64,000 nucleotides of DNA from Rhineura floridana. Taxonomy: Eukaryota > Chordata > Lepidosauria > Squamata > Rhineuridae. Numbering within the stretch: position 1 is the first letter of the stretch; each line of letters opens with the position of its first letter. Below, piece by piece: positions 33,741 through 44,903 of this stretch. The stretch spans positions 100,212,838 to 100,276,837 of the forward strand of contig NC_084485.1 of the NCBI RefSeq assembly GCF_030035675.1, written 5' to 3'. Below the pieces are notes generated by a model. The model did not search any database. It saw only the letters and a list, made by a program, of their open reading frames with translations, and was not told where the DNA came from. The position numbers and the translations under genes are program-made.

Positions 33741-35565
33741 TTTCTGAATCCTCTCTTCCACCTCTTTTGGTCAGAGGTTAAAAGCCTAATGTATTATTAT
33801 AAAGCAAAAAAGAAAAAGACTAGCATTCTTCCCTATAAATCATCCTAACGATCTCGGCACATGTGGGAGCCAGACCACGCTAAAATCTCCTCCACTGCTG
33901 CTTCTGTATCTATTCCCCCAAAGGTCCCAGGGCATGTTGCAACAGTTTTAAAATACAGCATACAATACAATGCTTAAGCAGACCTAAATGCAGACAAAGT
34001 GGACAGCTGTCTAGAGGAGTAGATTAGGCAATGGTAAGATATTTTATGCATTGCTGAAAGAGAACTCACAACTTCACATCTGAACTGACAGCTGAGAAAT
34101 AGTGATTATTTTTTTACATTACTAAGGCCCAAGGGGACTGATTTAATCATGTGTAAAATTGTTCCTTCTTTCAAAACAGATGCTCTATATTTAATTATCA
34201 GAATAGTATAAACTTAATCAGTGCTTAATAACTTAGTTTTTTAAAAAGCTATTAATGACTCACATTCCAGTACATAAAATCATTTCCATTTTCTTTCAAG
34301 CATGTTATCATTATCCTCAAGTTGTATCAACCATTTCTTTATTACTTGGATTTTTAGTTTCCACCGTTTGGTGTCCAATCTTGCAGCAATGATAATGTAA
34401 AATAAAATGTAACATCTAGGCACCTAGCATCAATGAATGAGTTCCTGTAGGGTGTTCACTCCCCTGGCTTTCTCATAAGCCCATCAGCAATGCAAGACCC
34501 CGCCCCCCCTCAACACTTGTTGCTACTATTGCCATACTATCTTCCTGCTCATTCAGGCTTGTAATGTTTTCCCTCACTATGTGCAAGTCTTCCTTCCAAC
34601 CTTGGAGCAACAGGGGTGGGCAGGAATTGTCATGGCACTTGTATGGCAATGCCCACTGCTCTAGTTCTAAGGTTGGGAGGAATGTTGCCGTTTGTTTGGT
34701 CACTTTGTTGTTGTGTACAGCGCGCCTCACTGTGGAGCAGCCAAACTAGCAAGTACTCCACTAGCCAGACAAGGCTGATGGGTGAGTGAGAACAAATTGT
34801 TTTATTACTTTTTTATCACCTGCAAACTCTAAAATGAGTGTCAATCCATTAAGATTCTTAAATGTGTGTTAGAAAATTCAAATAGAACTAGTCCCGTTCT
34901 TCCCATTGTTTACTTATATCTCACTGAAAGTCATAATACTTTTAAATTAAGTATTACATGACATATGTATATCATTCATTCATTGAATGAAGAGGTCAGT
35001 TTATTATATTATGAGTGAAATATGACTTGAAGCAAAAAGATTTTTCAGCAACACACTGTGTATTGAATGATATTTTTCAGTGAGACATTATAGCAATCCT
35101 CTTAATTTCCACTGAATTATATCCAGGTGACTTTTATAATGCACGAAATAATTTACCAACCCTCCCATTTATTATTTGCCACTATTTTGTGGCTTTCCTT
35201 GCATTTAAACACCCAGTTCAAGCAATAATATTGACATTAGGTATTCCCATTTCAAACTTACTAGGTACCTTGGGCCTCAAAGTTCAGTTTTGTCTTCATT
35301 TTGAATTCACTGTGTGCAAAAACTCTTCTTGCATTTTAAAAATAAAATAGGAAAACAGTGAGATATGGAATTTGGATGCTTGCTAATATCTGTAGTGCAA
35401 GTGCTTGTAGCAATTGGTTTGAAATAGGGGCATCATTGCAAAGATAACTGGAACTTATTACTGGTAGAAATTTACCCTGTTGCTAAAGCCCTGCAGCCAA
35501 TTATTTAGCTGATTTGGTTGAAAACTTCAAATCAGCAAGGAATCCACTTTACACCTCCCCCTATT

Positions 35566-35735
35566 TAAGAACATAAGAACATAAGAAGAGCCTGCTGGAT
35601 TAGGCCAGTGGCCCATCTAGTCCAGCATCCTGTTCTCACAGTGGCCAACCAGGTGCCTGGGGGAAGCCCGCAAGCAGGACCCGAGTGCAAGAACACTCAT
35701 TGTTTGATACCATGCCATTCTGTTGTCAAAGGTAG
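35566..35735 (-). mobile_element. CR1-like LINE 3' end fragment, antisense
   Basis: AAGAACATAAGAAGAGCCTGC, GGCCCATCTAGTCCAGCATCC and CCAACCAGGTGCCTGGGGGA are nearly identical to the 3' end at 60930-61060, so both come from one subfamily. Only the 3' untranslated part is kept. Confidence 0.8.
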
Positions 35736-36559
35736 CTTTGGAAGCTAGTCAACTTCTTCCCTAAGGCATACTGCCTTCATGTCTTATGGCCCAGCAAGCT
35801 CTTTAAAAGCAAATTGACTTCATGTCATTTGTGAGAGCTGCACTTGTCACTGGAACCTCTTAGCAGTAAAACATTTATGAATGTTCTGTGCCATCTTAGA
35901 GCTCAAGCAACAACTACGATGGTCAGAGTAAAAAAACGAGAGTTTCTTTTGTTATATTGCTTTACTGGATGTTTAAGTGTGAATAGTTTCAGATACGCCA
36001 TTAATTATCTATTTGGAACATTGCTCAAAAACAAGCAGATTTTTTCACTATTGTCCTAAATATGAATTTGAATGCCAGGAAACATTAATTTCCAAATTTG
36101 CATGGCTGCAAAACAAAGAAAAACTGGCTTGTGTCTTGCTGTAGTGCTTTTTACCTGAACAAAAACACCTGTGCAGGTTGCATACCCACTCAGTAGTCTT
36201 TTGAAATTCAAACTCCATTTTCTGATCATTAATTATGTGACAAGAAATTAGATTGTCTTTTATAATAATTGAGAGACTCTTGTTTTGTCACTGAATTAGC
36301 AAGAAATTAGGTCTACTATCTTAATATTTTGGAAATTTGAAACTAAGCAACAGAGCCCAACGTTTGCAATTTTAATCTTACTACTGGGTGATAATGTAAA
36401 TATAAAACTCCGCCCCCCAAGAATGACTGGTATACTAGAGCAACAGGAAATTAAATCCACTGAATTTTAAAGTTTTTAAACAACTTTTGTCTTATTTTAA
36501 AAAAGAGCTGTGCAAAGTGACAATGTAATCTGACTACATATATCACTTTTCTCCAAAAG

Positions 36560-37280
36560 GTTTGATTGTTACGGTGGGCTCTCCAAGATAAATACTCCTT
36601 TACAGACACCTCTGAAACTATCCTTGGATGATTGGAGCATAAACCCAGCCAATGAAATATATGGACTATTTGCCGTAGTGATGCACAGTGGTATTACAAT
36701 CAGCAGTGGGCACTATACAGCCTCTGTTAAAATTACAAATTTAGATAGCTTAGAATTAGATAAGGACAATTTCATAAGTGATCCATTTTGTAAAATTCAT
36801 CCAGAGCCACTGAATGAACAAGAAGCAAGAGCTGTCACTGAGGACTATGATGATGGTGAGGTCTCCTTTAGAGTCAGTGGAAATGCTCAACCTAATAAAG
36901 GATTGAATAAAAAGAATATAGACGCTGTGGGGCTCCTTGGAGGGCAAAAAAGCAAGCCTGATTGTGATTTGCCAAGCAACAAAGCAACCCATTCTGAGAG
37001 GATAGCTAATATGGTCACTGAAACGAGAAATGTGGAGCGTAGCCATGCTAAAGAAATTGTGGAGTTTGAACACTGTCAGCAAATTGGTACTACTAATGGA
37101 CTAGAAAACAAAGTGATGCATATAATGGAAAGCTTGAAAAAGTATGAAGGAAAGTGGCTACATTTTGATGATTCTGAAGTGAAAGTTACGGAGGAAAAAG
37201 ACTTTCTCAACCTTCTGTCCCCTATTTCGTCATCTACATCTACTCCATACCTGCTGTTTTATAAGAAAATTGTAGAATGA
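36560..37280 (+). CDS. USP1: USP1 coding exon 8 (catalytic His and Asp, stop)
   Basis: Completes Glu536 and encodes FDCYGGLSKINTPL, DWSINPANEIYGLFAVVMHS, GITISSGHYTASVK (catalytic His587), the GLLGGQKSK self-cleavage site (Gly663-Gly664), and YEGKWLHFDDSEVKV with the Asp pair 739-740. Ends STPYLLFYKKIVE, three residues longer than the human YKKL end, then TGA. Between the cleavage site and the Asp box is a low-conservation insert, shorter than in human. Confidence 0.96.
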
Positions 37281-37500
37281 GGTTGTTTAACTATGTAAAT
37301 AATTTTACATCAGATCAGCACTGAAGAGCACCTGTCAACCTACAAAATTTAATTCACCAGTCTCTTAAATTCTGTAAAAATGGGACAATATATTTTTTAA
37401 AAAGTGGAAAATTCACTTTATATATTTTATAGAGATCATTCTAGCAATACAAACCTGTATATATAGTCTGTTAAATAAAATCCCCTAAGAGCACAGTAGC
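37281..37500 (+). terminator. USP1: USP1 3' UTR with candidate poly(A) signal
   Basis: AATAAA at 37474-37479, 194 bases after the stop codon, is the first canonical signal. A second, AAAATAAAT near 37622, is possible. Which is used cannot be told from sequence alone. Confidence 0.55.
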
Positions 37501-38650
37501 ATTTAAAAGTGGTTCTAATTTTATCACACTACTTGTATATTAGCTTTTTAAAAAACAAAGTTATTTGTATTCACATTCTAGAGTAAATTTGTAATTGATA
37601 GTAAAATCAAATTTTGATAGTAAAATAAATCAAATTGCTTTCTGTAAAGGAAAAATTACTCTTTTCTTCATTGCCACACATGTCAAGTTTGTATACATTC
37701 AAAGTATCAAGACTGTTTGAAAAGCAATTTCTCCTTCCCTTTGTCTCTTTACCATCGCTGTTTCTCAAATAGTCAAGGGATGTGAAGTTCACTTATGTCT
37801 GTTTCAAGGTAACTGGGTATGGTGGGCTCATGATTTGGTGTTTGGGCTTTGTTTTTTCTATATTTTATTTAAGTAACTTACTGATTTTAGTGTAAGTATG
37901 AAAATTATTTTACTTGTCCTTTTAAAGTAACGATATAAGATTAGTTATCCAAGGCACTTACATCGCTAAGTACCTGTATAGGGGATCCAAATTTATGAGG
38001 ACCACTTAGATGCAGGTGAACATTTAAAGCATAAAGTTTGAAGGCAACAAATGTTTGCATATATGTGTATCGTAAGGGTATTTTACTACATTTCTAGTTT
38101 TCTGGTCCCCTCTTACAGTGAGCTAGAATTCTGTAGAGAATGAGCGTGCTTAGTTCTCATTGAGCAGGATTTGGGGGGGGGTCTTAGTTGTTTTGTTTTG
38201 TTCTGTTTTATGTGTGTACTTCGGAAAACATTGGCGTTTGACCAAACCTGATGCTGCCATCTCCCTCTGGTGCATAAGTACAGCCTTGTGTTTTGGTTAC
38301 ATAAGCATAGGCATTTGGAGAATGAACTATTAGGATGAATTTGTCTCGCATTATAGTTGAAAGCAAATACTGAAAATTACTGAACCCAAGAGCAGATTGA
38401 AATCTCAAGTAAAGCCACTGCTGGAAATGGCAAATTGTGTCAATGTAGTGCAGCGGTGGGCAGTCTTTGGGGTTGAGGCCTGCATTCCCTTGTAGGCAAG
38501 TGGTTGAGGGCCAAAGCAATAAGTGTCCCACACACATCTACTTCCACCCCTCCCCTTCATTCAATACATTGTGGGTTTATTTCTTTTGAAGTCTGGGAAG
38601 TGGACATCTGCTTAAAGCCATCAAATGCTCAGGCTCTCATATGGAAGGAG
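37501..38650. other. Region between the USP1 and DOCK7 3' ends
   Basis: AT-rich, with a poly-G run near 38173. No gene; short frames only. Confidence 0.5.
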
Positions 38651-38800
38651 CCAGAGGAGATGTATTCAAATGTTTATAATATTGAAGAAACTAAATATAA
38701 CAACTCTTCTGTAGTTTCACCAGAGCCCAAAACAGAAGTGAAGACTCTGAAATGGGCAATTTCACAGTTTGCTTCTGTGGAGAGGATTGTGGGAGAAGAT
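38651..38800 (+). pseudogene. Copy of USP1 intron 7/exon 7 junction
   Basis: These 150 bp match 32241-32390 with a single difference (T at 32257, C at 38667). The copy holds 64 bp of intron, the TCTTCTGTAG acceptor and the first 86 bp of the exon (SPEPKTEVKTLKWAISQFAS, VERIVGED). It stops mid-exon and is followed at once by a LINE-like 3' tail. It keeps the USP1 sense direction. No donor follows, so it is not a working exon as it stands. Intron content rules out a spliced retrocopy. Confidence 0.95.
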
Positions 38801-38966
38801 GTTTTTAAAGTTTAAAAAAATGTTTTTAAGATGTTTTATTTTAATATATTTTAAATGTCTGTATGATGTTTTAAAGTGTTTTTATTTTATTTTTTTGCCA
38901 TGCTGGGCTCCTACTGGGAGGAAGGGCGGGATATAAATCAAATAATAAATAAATAAATAATAAAGT
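38801..38966 (+). mobile_element. LINE/SINE-like 3' tail joined to the USP1 copy
   Basis: AT-rich stretch with repeated TGTTTTAA boxes, then GGGCTCCTACTGGGAGGAAG, GGCGGGATATAAATC and an AAATA-type tail. Reversed tails of the same kind lie at 40407-40475, 41033-41080 and 42970-43025. Confidence 0.6.
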
Positions 38967-39587
38967 TCCTGCATCACTTGGAGTGGCACAAAACAATGTT
39001 TGCACCTGGAAATTAGAGCTTTAGAAACAGGCTGTCTTTTACAGACCCCCTTGTCCCCAAGGTCAACCCAGTAGTTTGAGGCAGAAACACAACCATACGC
39101 TGCCGGCCACATGACACAAAAGTAAAAAAAACAAGAAAGCATTGTTTGCACCATTAAACCATATGCACACTCACCTTTCTCCAGGATCTTTTTGCACATG
39201 AAGAGAAATGAATTTAAAAGCTAATACACCAAGAAATAAAGTGTAAACATTCAAATATTTAATGGTACCATTAAAATAAACACTGCATTAAAATGGTTTA
39301 AATGCATTTGAAAATGCTCCTAGTATAAATTAAATATATGAATAAAAAAATTTTTAACAGAGAATGTTATAAATAATGGTTGATGCATTTAGAGTACCTC
39401 TGAATATTAAAAAATGTTTTTAAAAACAGTTGTGTTTACAGTCACGCTAGTACTGTTCATACCGTTGCCATGGGTTTAAAAAAGTTTTAAGCCTGTATTT
39501 GATAATTCAGAAGGAAAATTTGGCCACTTAATACTTTCGCATAAATCAGTAAAATGTGTGCAAGGTGTCCGGAACAAAGTCCACTGT

Positions 39588-39684
39588 TTTATTTCCAAAT
39601 AAAACTTATAAAAAATGTCTGGTGTTGATGACACTGCACTTGTTTTTTCAGTACCTTAAAACTCTTAAGTGCCTTTTAAGGTGC
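39588..39684 (-). terminator. DOCK7: DOCK7 3' UTR with candidate poly(A) signal
   Basis: On the - strand AATAAA lies at 39593-39588, about 92 bases past the stop. It is the nearest canonical signal; later ones are possible. Confidence 0.5.
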
Positions 39685-39727
39685 TTAGATGTCCATTTTG
39701 CGAAGGCTCATTCTGCTGAAGGAATCT
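39685..39727 (-). CDS. DOCK7: DOCK7 last coding exon
   Basis: Only 43 nt. Completes the split Arg and encodes DSFSRMSLRKMDI then TAA. Acceptor CCTCCCCAG. Human ends RKMDL. Too short for frame finding; found by the in-frame split from the exon at 41450 and the match to the family C terminus. Confidence 0.93.
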
Positions 39728-40247
39728 CTGGGGAGGAAAAAACAATGAGATAAGCTACTCCTTTCTAAGCTGTGAATGACACAGTCATGCTCTCTGGTGG
39801 TGAATAACATTCTGCTACACAAAGTGTTTACATTTGCTCTATGAAATTAACTAGTCCCAAGCTAGTGCATTAATCATGACAAGGACTGCTACATGGGGCG
39901 CATGTGGGTTCAGTGGTTCTAAGAATTTGTGCAAATTTGCCTCAAATGGAATGTCAACACAGTTCACCCAGTTCTGCTAGAAGCTGCAAACAGAGAATCA
40001 AGAATTCAATGGGCCCATCAGTTGTATACTTTTCCTTCAGTTTCCACTGTCAGAGATGATGGACACCATCCAGTTAAAACTATTCACTGACAACTGGAAG
40101 GGATTTCAGCATATAGTTAACTGCTCCACTGAAATAAATGAGACTTTGAAGTGCTTCATTTTAGTATATCATGGGTAGTGTAGATGAACCACTGTTCTGA
40201 CCTAGAAAAGCAGTTTGTCTGCTAGTGTTATAGTCATCAGCACAAAA

Positions 40248-40405
40248 TTAAGGGTCGTATCCAATGTAGCATTACTGCTAGCGCAACAGGACTTCCCCCC
40301 TCCCTGTGTGCTCCCTAAATCTGTTTCAGGGGTTCCCCTAAGGGTGCACAAAGGGAGAGGAGAAAGTCCCATTGTGCAAGTAGAAATCCTTGCACTGATG
40401 GGACG
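40248..40405. mobile_element. MITE, GTATCCAA family, copy 1
   Basis: Roughly palindromic: GTATCCAATGTAGC, GCGCAACAGGACTTCCCCC on the left and GAGAAAGTCCCATTGTGCAAG on the right, with TCTGTTTCAGGGGTTCCCC in the middle. Relatives: 58974-59180 and 62595-62768. Ends not exact. Confidence 0.55.
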
Positions 40406-40406
40406 A

Positions 40407-40475
40407 GTTTATTTATTTATTATTTGTTTATTTATTAGATTTATATCCTGCCCTTCCTCCCAGTAGGGTTGAATA
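40407..40475 (-). repeat. Reversed LINE/SINE-like tail
   Basis: TTTATTTATTATTTG, then AGATTTATATCCTGCCCTTCC and CCCAGTAGG; reverse of the tail at 38895-38966. Confidence 0.55.
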
Positions 40476-41032
40476 CTGCCCGAAATTTCTCCCAGAAAAC
40501 CAAACCTTAAATTTGTGTATTGGGAAGCCACATTTTCATTTCATGCTGCACCTACTAGGAAAAAAGCAACATTTAGCAAATTTACTACCAAAGTCTATGC
40601 AGCAGATCCTACAAGATACGTATTTGAAATGAGTGTCTGATTCTTAAGTCAGGGGTTGAGTTCCAGCAGGATATAAGAGCAGTGTATAACTTCAAGCAGA
40701 TCTACAGACCCATCCTGTCAATATTTTTCTGGATGCTTGAATGCCCAGTTGCACAAGGGACTATTATCCTGGGAAACGTGATTGATCAGCTGTGTAAAAA
40801 AAATACCCTCTTCTGAATTTTTAGTTTCATTGCATTCTGTTTATATGGTACTTTTCCACACTGGAACATGCCCAAAGAGGCTCACAACACACACCATTTA
40901 CAAAAACACACATCATAAAAACAATGAATTACAAAATGTAACCAATTCAAAGAAGGCAATGTCAACCATTCTTTCCCCTTGAGTCTATTCTGTGTGCAAA
41001 ATCTGAAGCTAACCTTCTCAGATAAAGCTGTA

Positions 41033-41080
41033 TTTATTTATTTATTATTTATATCCAGCCCTTCCTCTCAGTAGGAGCTT
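41033..41080 (-). repeat. Reversed LINE/SINE-like tail
   Basis: TATTTATTTATTTATTATT then TATATCCAGCCCTTCCTCTC and AGTAGGAGC. Same family as 40407-40475. Confidence 0.55.
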
Positions 41081-41442
41081 GTACCTTAAGTGCATGTGGG
41101 TTGTACCAATTAGAGGGAGTCCTGAAAGTGTCTTTACGGCTGTTGCTGGAGGAGTGACCACTCCTGTTTCAGTGTGTCCTGGAGCCCCAAGGCCACCACA
41201 GTTGCAGCCTGCTTGTCGATTGCTCTTCTGAAGCAAGTTTGAGAAATTTGTGATGCCTGGGGACACACCAGGCAACATATGGGCAATCTGTCACTCTGCC
41301 CAGGACAGTGGAAAAGCCATCAAACTTTGAGGTAGATGTACACTACAAGTAGGAACATCCAATTTCCATTTTCATGTTCTTTTCCTATCTAAGAGACATT
41401 TTAAAAATAAAAACCATTAACAAGAGATGTTAAAATATATTA

Positions 41443-42597
<1,155 letters not shown>

Positions 42598-43233
42598 CTA
42601 CAGGAAGACAATGAGATTATTTCTGCATTTCACAGACACAGAAGACTTCATATAATGCAATATTTCTTTAGGCTGTCTCCCCACTAGAGGCCTTTAGCTG
42701 ATACACAATACTATAAGTGCATGACCACTGAGTGGACAGGGTGACCTGCCTTCTTGGGATATTCATGCCCATTTTGTACATGCTTTAAAGCAAGGTTGGC
42801 TGCTAGCAGATCCATGCTGTCCAAACTGCTCAGGGCTCAGACCTGGAAAGGCCACCTTCTTCCTAAAGACATCCTGTGGAGGGAAGAGCCACACTCCACA
42901 AACTCCCTCTTCGCATCTATGTGGACATTTATGCAGCCGTCAGGGAGAAGATAAAGCTGCACCAGGACTGCTTTTGATTTTATTTGTTTGTTTGATACCC
43001 ACCCTTTCTCCCAGTAGGATTACTGCCTATATTACAGCTGTAGCTGGTTACTATAGGCGTGTTTATAAATATACCATAAAATACAACCCATCACAAAGAA
43101 TATTCTTGGCTCCCCCCACACAATGCATTTGACAGACATACCAAATATTCAAATGCTGATTCAGTCATCCATCTTACACCATCCCCTATTATTTGGTGGG
43201 CTGCTGTCCTCTAATTTTTAAAAGTCGTGTGTA

Positions 43234-43335
43234 GATGTAGGCTGCAATCCTACACAATTACCTAGGAATAGGCCCTATTAAATTCAGTGGGACTTTCTCC
43301 TGAGCAGATGTGTATTATAGGACTGCAATTTTAAT
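43234..43335. repeat. Short palindromic element (GGATTGCA family)
   Basis: GGCTGCAATCCTACACAATTA, CTATTAAATTCAGTGGGACTT and ATTATAGGACTGCAATTTTAA. The clearest copy in the window, with inverted ends. Confidence 0.6.
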
Positions 43336-43469
43336 AAGCGAAATCTACATCTGTCTGCATGATTTTTTTAAACTGTTCTGGGAAGGGAAGTGGCTCATTA
43401 CATCATAGGTTCCAGTCAACCTATGCACAGCTAGCTTCTACTGCTAACGCACAGATCCCATTTGAATCT

Positions 43470-43835
43470 TTGTCTGAAGATTCAGGACAGACAAAAGAAA
43501 GTGCTTCTTCACCCAGTGCAGTTAAACTATAGAATTTGCTCCCCCAAGAGACAGGGACGGCCACCGACTTGGATGGCTTTAAAAGTGGATTTGAGAAATT
43601 CATGGAGGATAAGGCTATCAATGGCTTCTAGCCATGACGGCTATGCTCTGCCTCCAAGGCTGGAAGAGGAAGCATGCTTCCGAATATCAGTTGCTGGAAA
43701 TTGCAGGAGGAGAGTGAGCTCTTGCACTCAGGCCCTGCTTGTGGGTTTCCCATAGGCATCTGGTTCGCTACTGTGAGAACATGTACAAGATGGGCCATTG
43801 GCCTGATCCAGCAGACTCTTTTTATGTTCTTATTA
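43470..43835 (+). mobile_element. CR1-like LINE 3' end
   Basis: Residues WMALKVDLRNS-type frame fragments and GGATGGCTTTAAAAGTGG, CATGGAGGATAAGGCTATCAA and TGGCCTGATCCAGCAGACTC match, in the forward sense, the reversed copy at 60930-61230. It ends TTTTTATGTTCTTA. Opposite in direction to DOCK7. Confidence 0.8.
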
Positions 43836-44903
43836 TGCTCCAGAGAATAAATCTGGGTGAATGGGTTTCTACACTATGTACATTTGTATACACCCTGGTG
43901 ACCACTGCTTCAAAAGTATTCAGTTCTTCAATATCAAGAAAATTATTCATATACATTATTGGTGTTATTTATAACAATATCATGGGGAGGGCATCCTCTT
44001 TGGTACCCTGTGGTGTCAGTGGTCCAACTGCAAGGTGAACCAGCTGGACTGGAAGTGACACTGGGGGGAGACTGTGCTGAAGACACAGCACTGCTCAGCC
44101 TGACAGAGGATTAAGGCGGGGTGAGAGATACATCAGATGTGGGTCCCAGCCCCAGAGAAAGACAAGAGAAAACAGGAGCTAACAAGCTCATATACAGGAC
44201 AGGAAGCAGGGCTGAAAGAAGAGGCAGCAGAGTCTGAGAGCGTGAATGGAAGCTGGTGAATGAAAGAGAGTGTGTCTGAAGATGGGATGAGAGCCTGGTG
44301 TGAAGGAGAGAGTGAAGATGACAGAGAGTGAAAATGGGTGGAATGGAATGGAGACCAGAAAAGACATTCAGTCTTACTGTAAAACGGTTTTCTCTGTGCG
44401 TGTCAAAAGCTGATCTCAGGTGGTAGCTAGCTCCACCTAGCGGTTGAAGGCAGAAGAGTGCTAAAGAGTTTTTTTTTAACAAGGACTTCCTGCTCTGCGC
44501 AGCTCCGTATTTCAGTTTTTGATAACAAGCTAACCAACAGGAGGAAAGAACAAAGAGAAATAATAGGAACCATCGACACGAAACAGTAGACAACAGCACT
44601 CATACGCTCTCTGCTGTAGGCCTAAGATGAAAAAGACAGTGATGGCAGCCCAGCTCTCCTAGGGAGTAGTCCTGAGATCAGCTTTTGATATGCACAGAGT
44701 AAACTGTTTTATGGTAAGACCAAATGTTTTTTCTCCTGTGCATGGAAAAGCTGATCTCAGGTGGGACATACCAAAGCTGACACATGTAGGGTGGGAACAT
44801 TGCTGGGCTGATTACACTAGTGATCTGGGAGAACGTGCTCCAAAAAGCTGCCTCTGCTGATGCATATGCGTTAATCTTATAGTGTTTAATAAACGTATTA
44901 GAT

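Larger units (their letters stand above)
32507..36559 (+). other. USP1 intron 8 region
   Basis: A 4-kb intron with an (ATT)n run, a reversed L2-like LINE and a CR1 fragment (separate entries). AG at 36558-36559. The rest is AT-rich with nothing recognised. Confidence 0.85.
21861..37280 (+). other. USP1: USP1 gene, coding span (8 coding exons, 775 residues)
   Basis: Ubiquitin-specific peptidase 1, a nuclear cysteine protease that removes ubiquitin from PCNA and FANCD2 as a complex with WDR48/UAF1. Exons 170, 124, 96, 161, 683, 171, 202 and 721 nt long sum to 2328 nt, in frame through every junction, giving 775 residues against 785 in human. Catalytic Cys91 lies in NLGNTCYLN, His587 in ISSGHYTAS, and the Asp pair 739-740 in HFDDSEVKV. 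CxxC pairs RCLEC and YYCENC match the zinc-binding site. Gly663-Gly664 in GLLGGQKSK matches the known self-cleavage site. All introns are GT-AG. DOCK7 follows tail to tail. Confidence 0.97.

Noticed and set aside
38504-38815. Frame carrying USP1-like residues as a separate gene or alternative exon
   Set aside because: It is a 150-bp DNA copy that includes intron and stops mid-exon with no donor.
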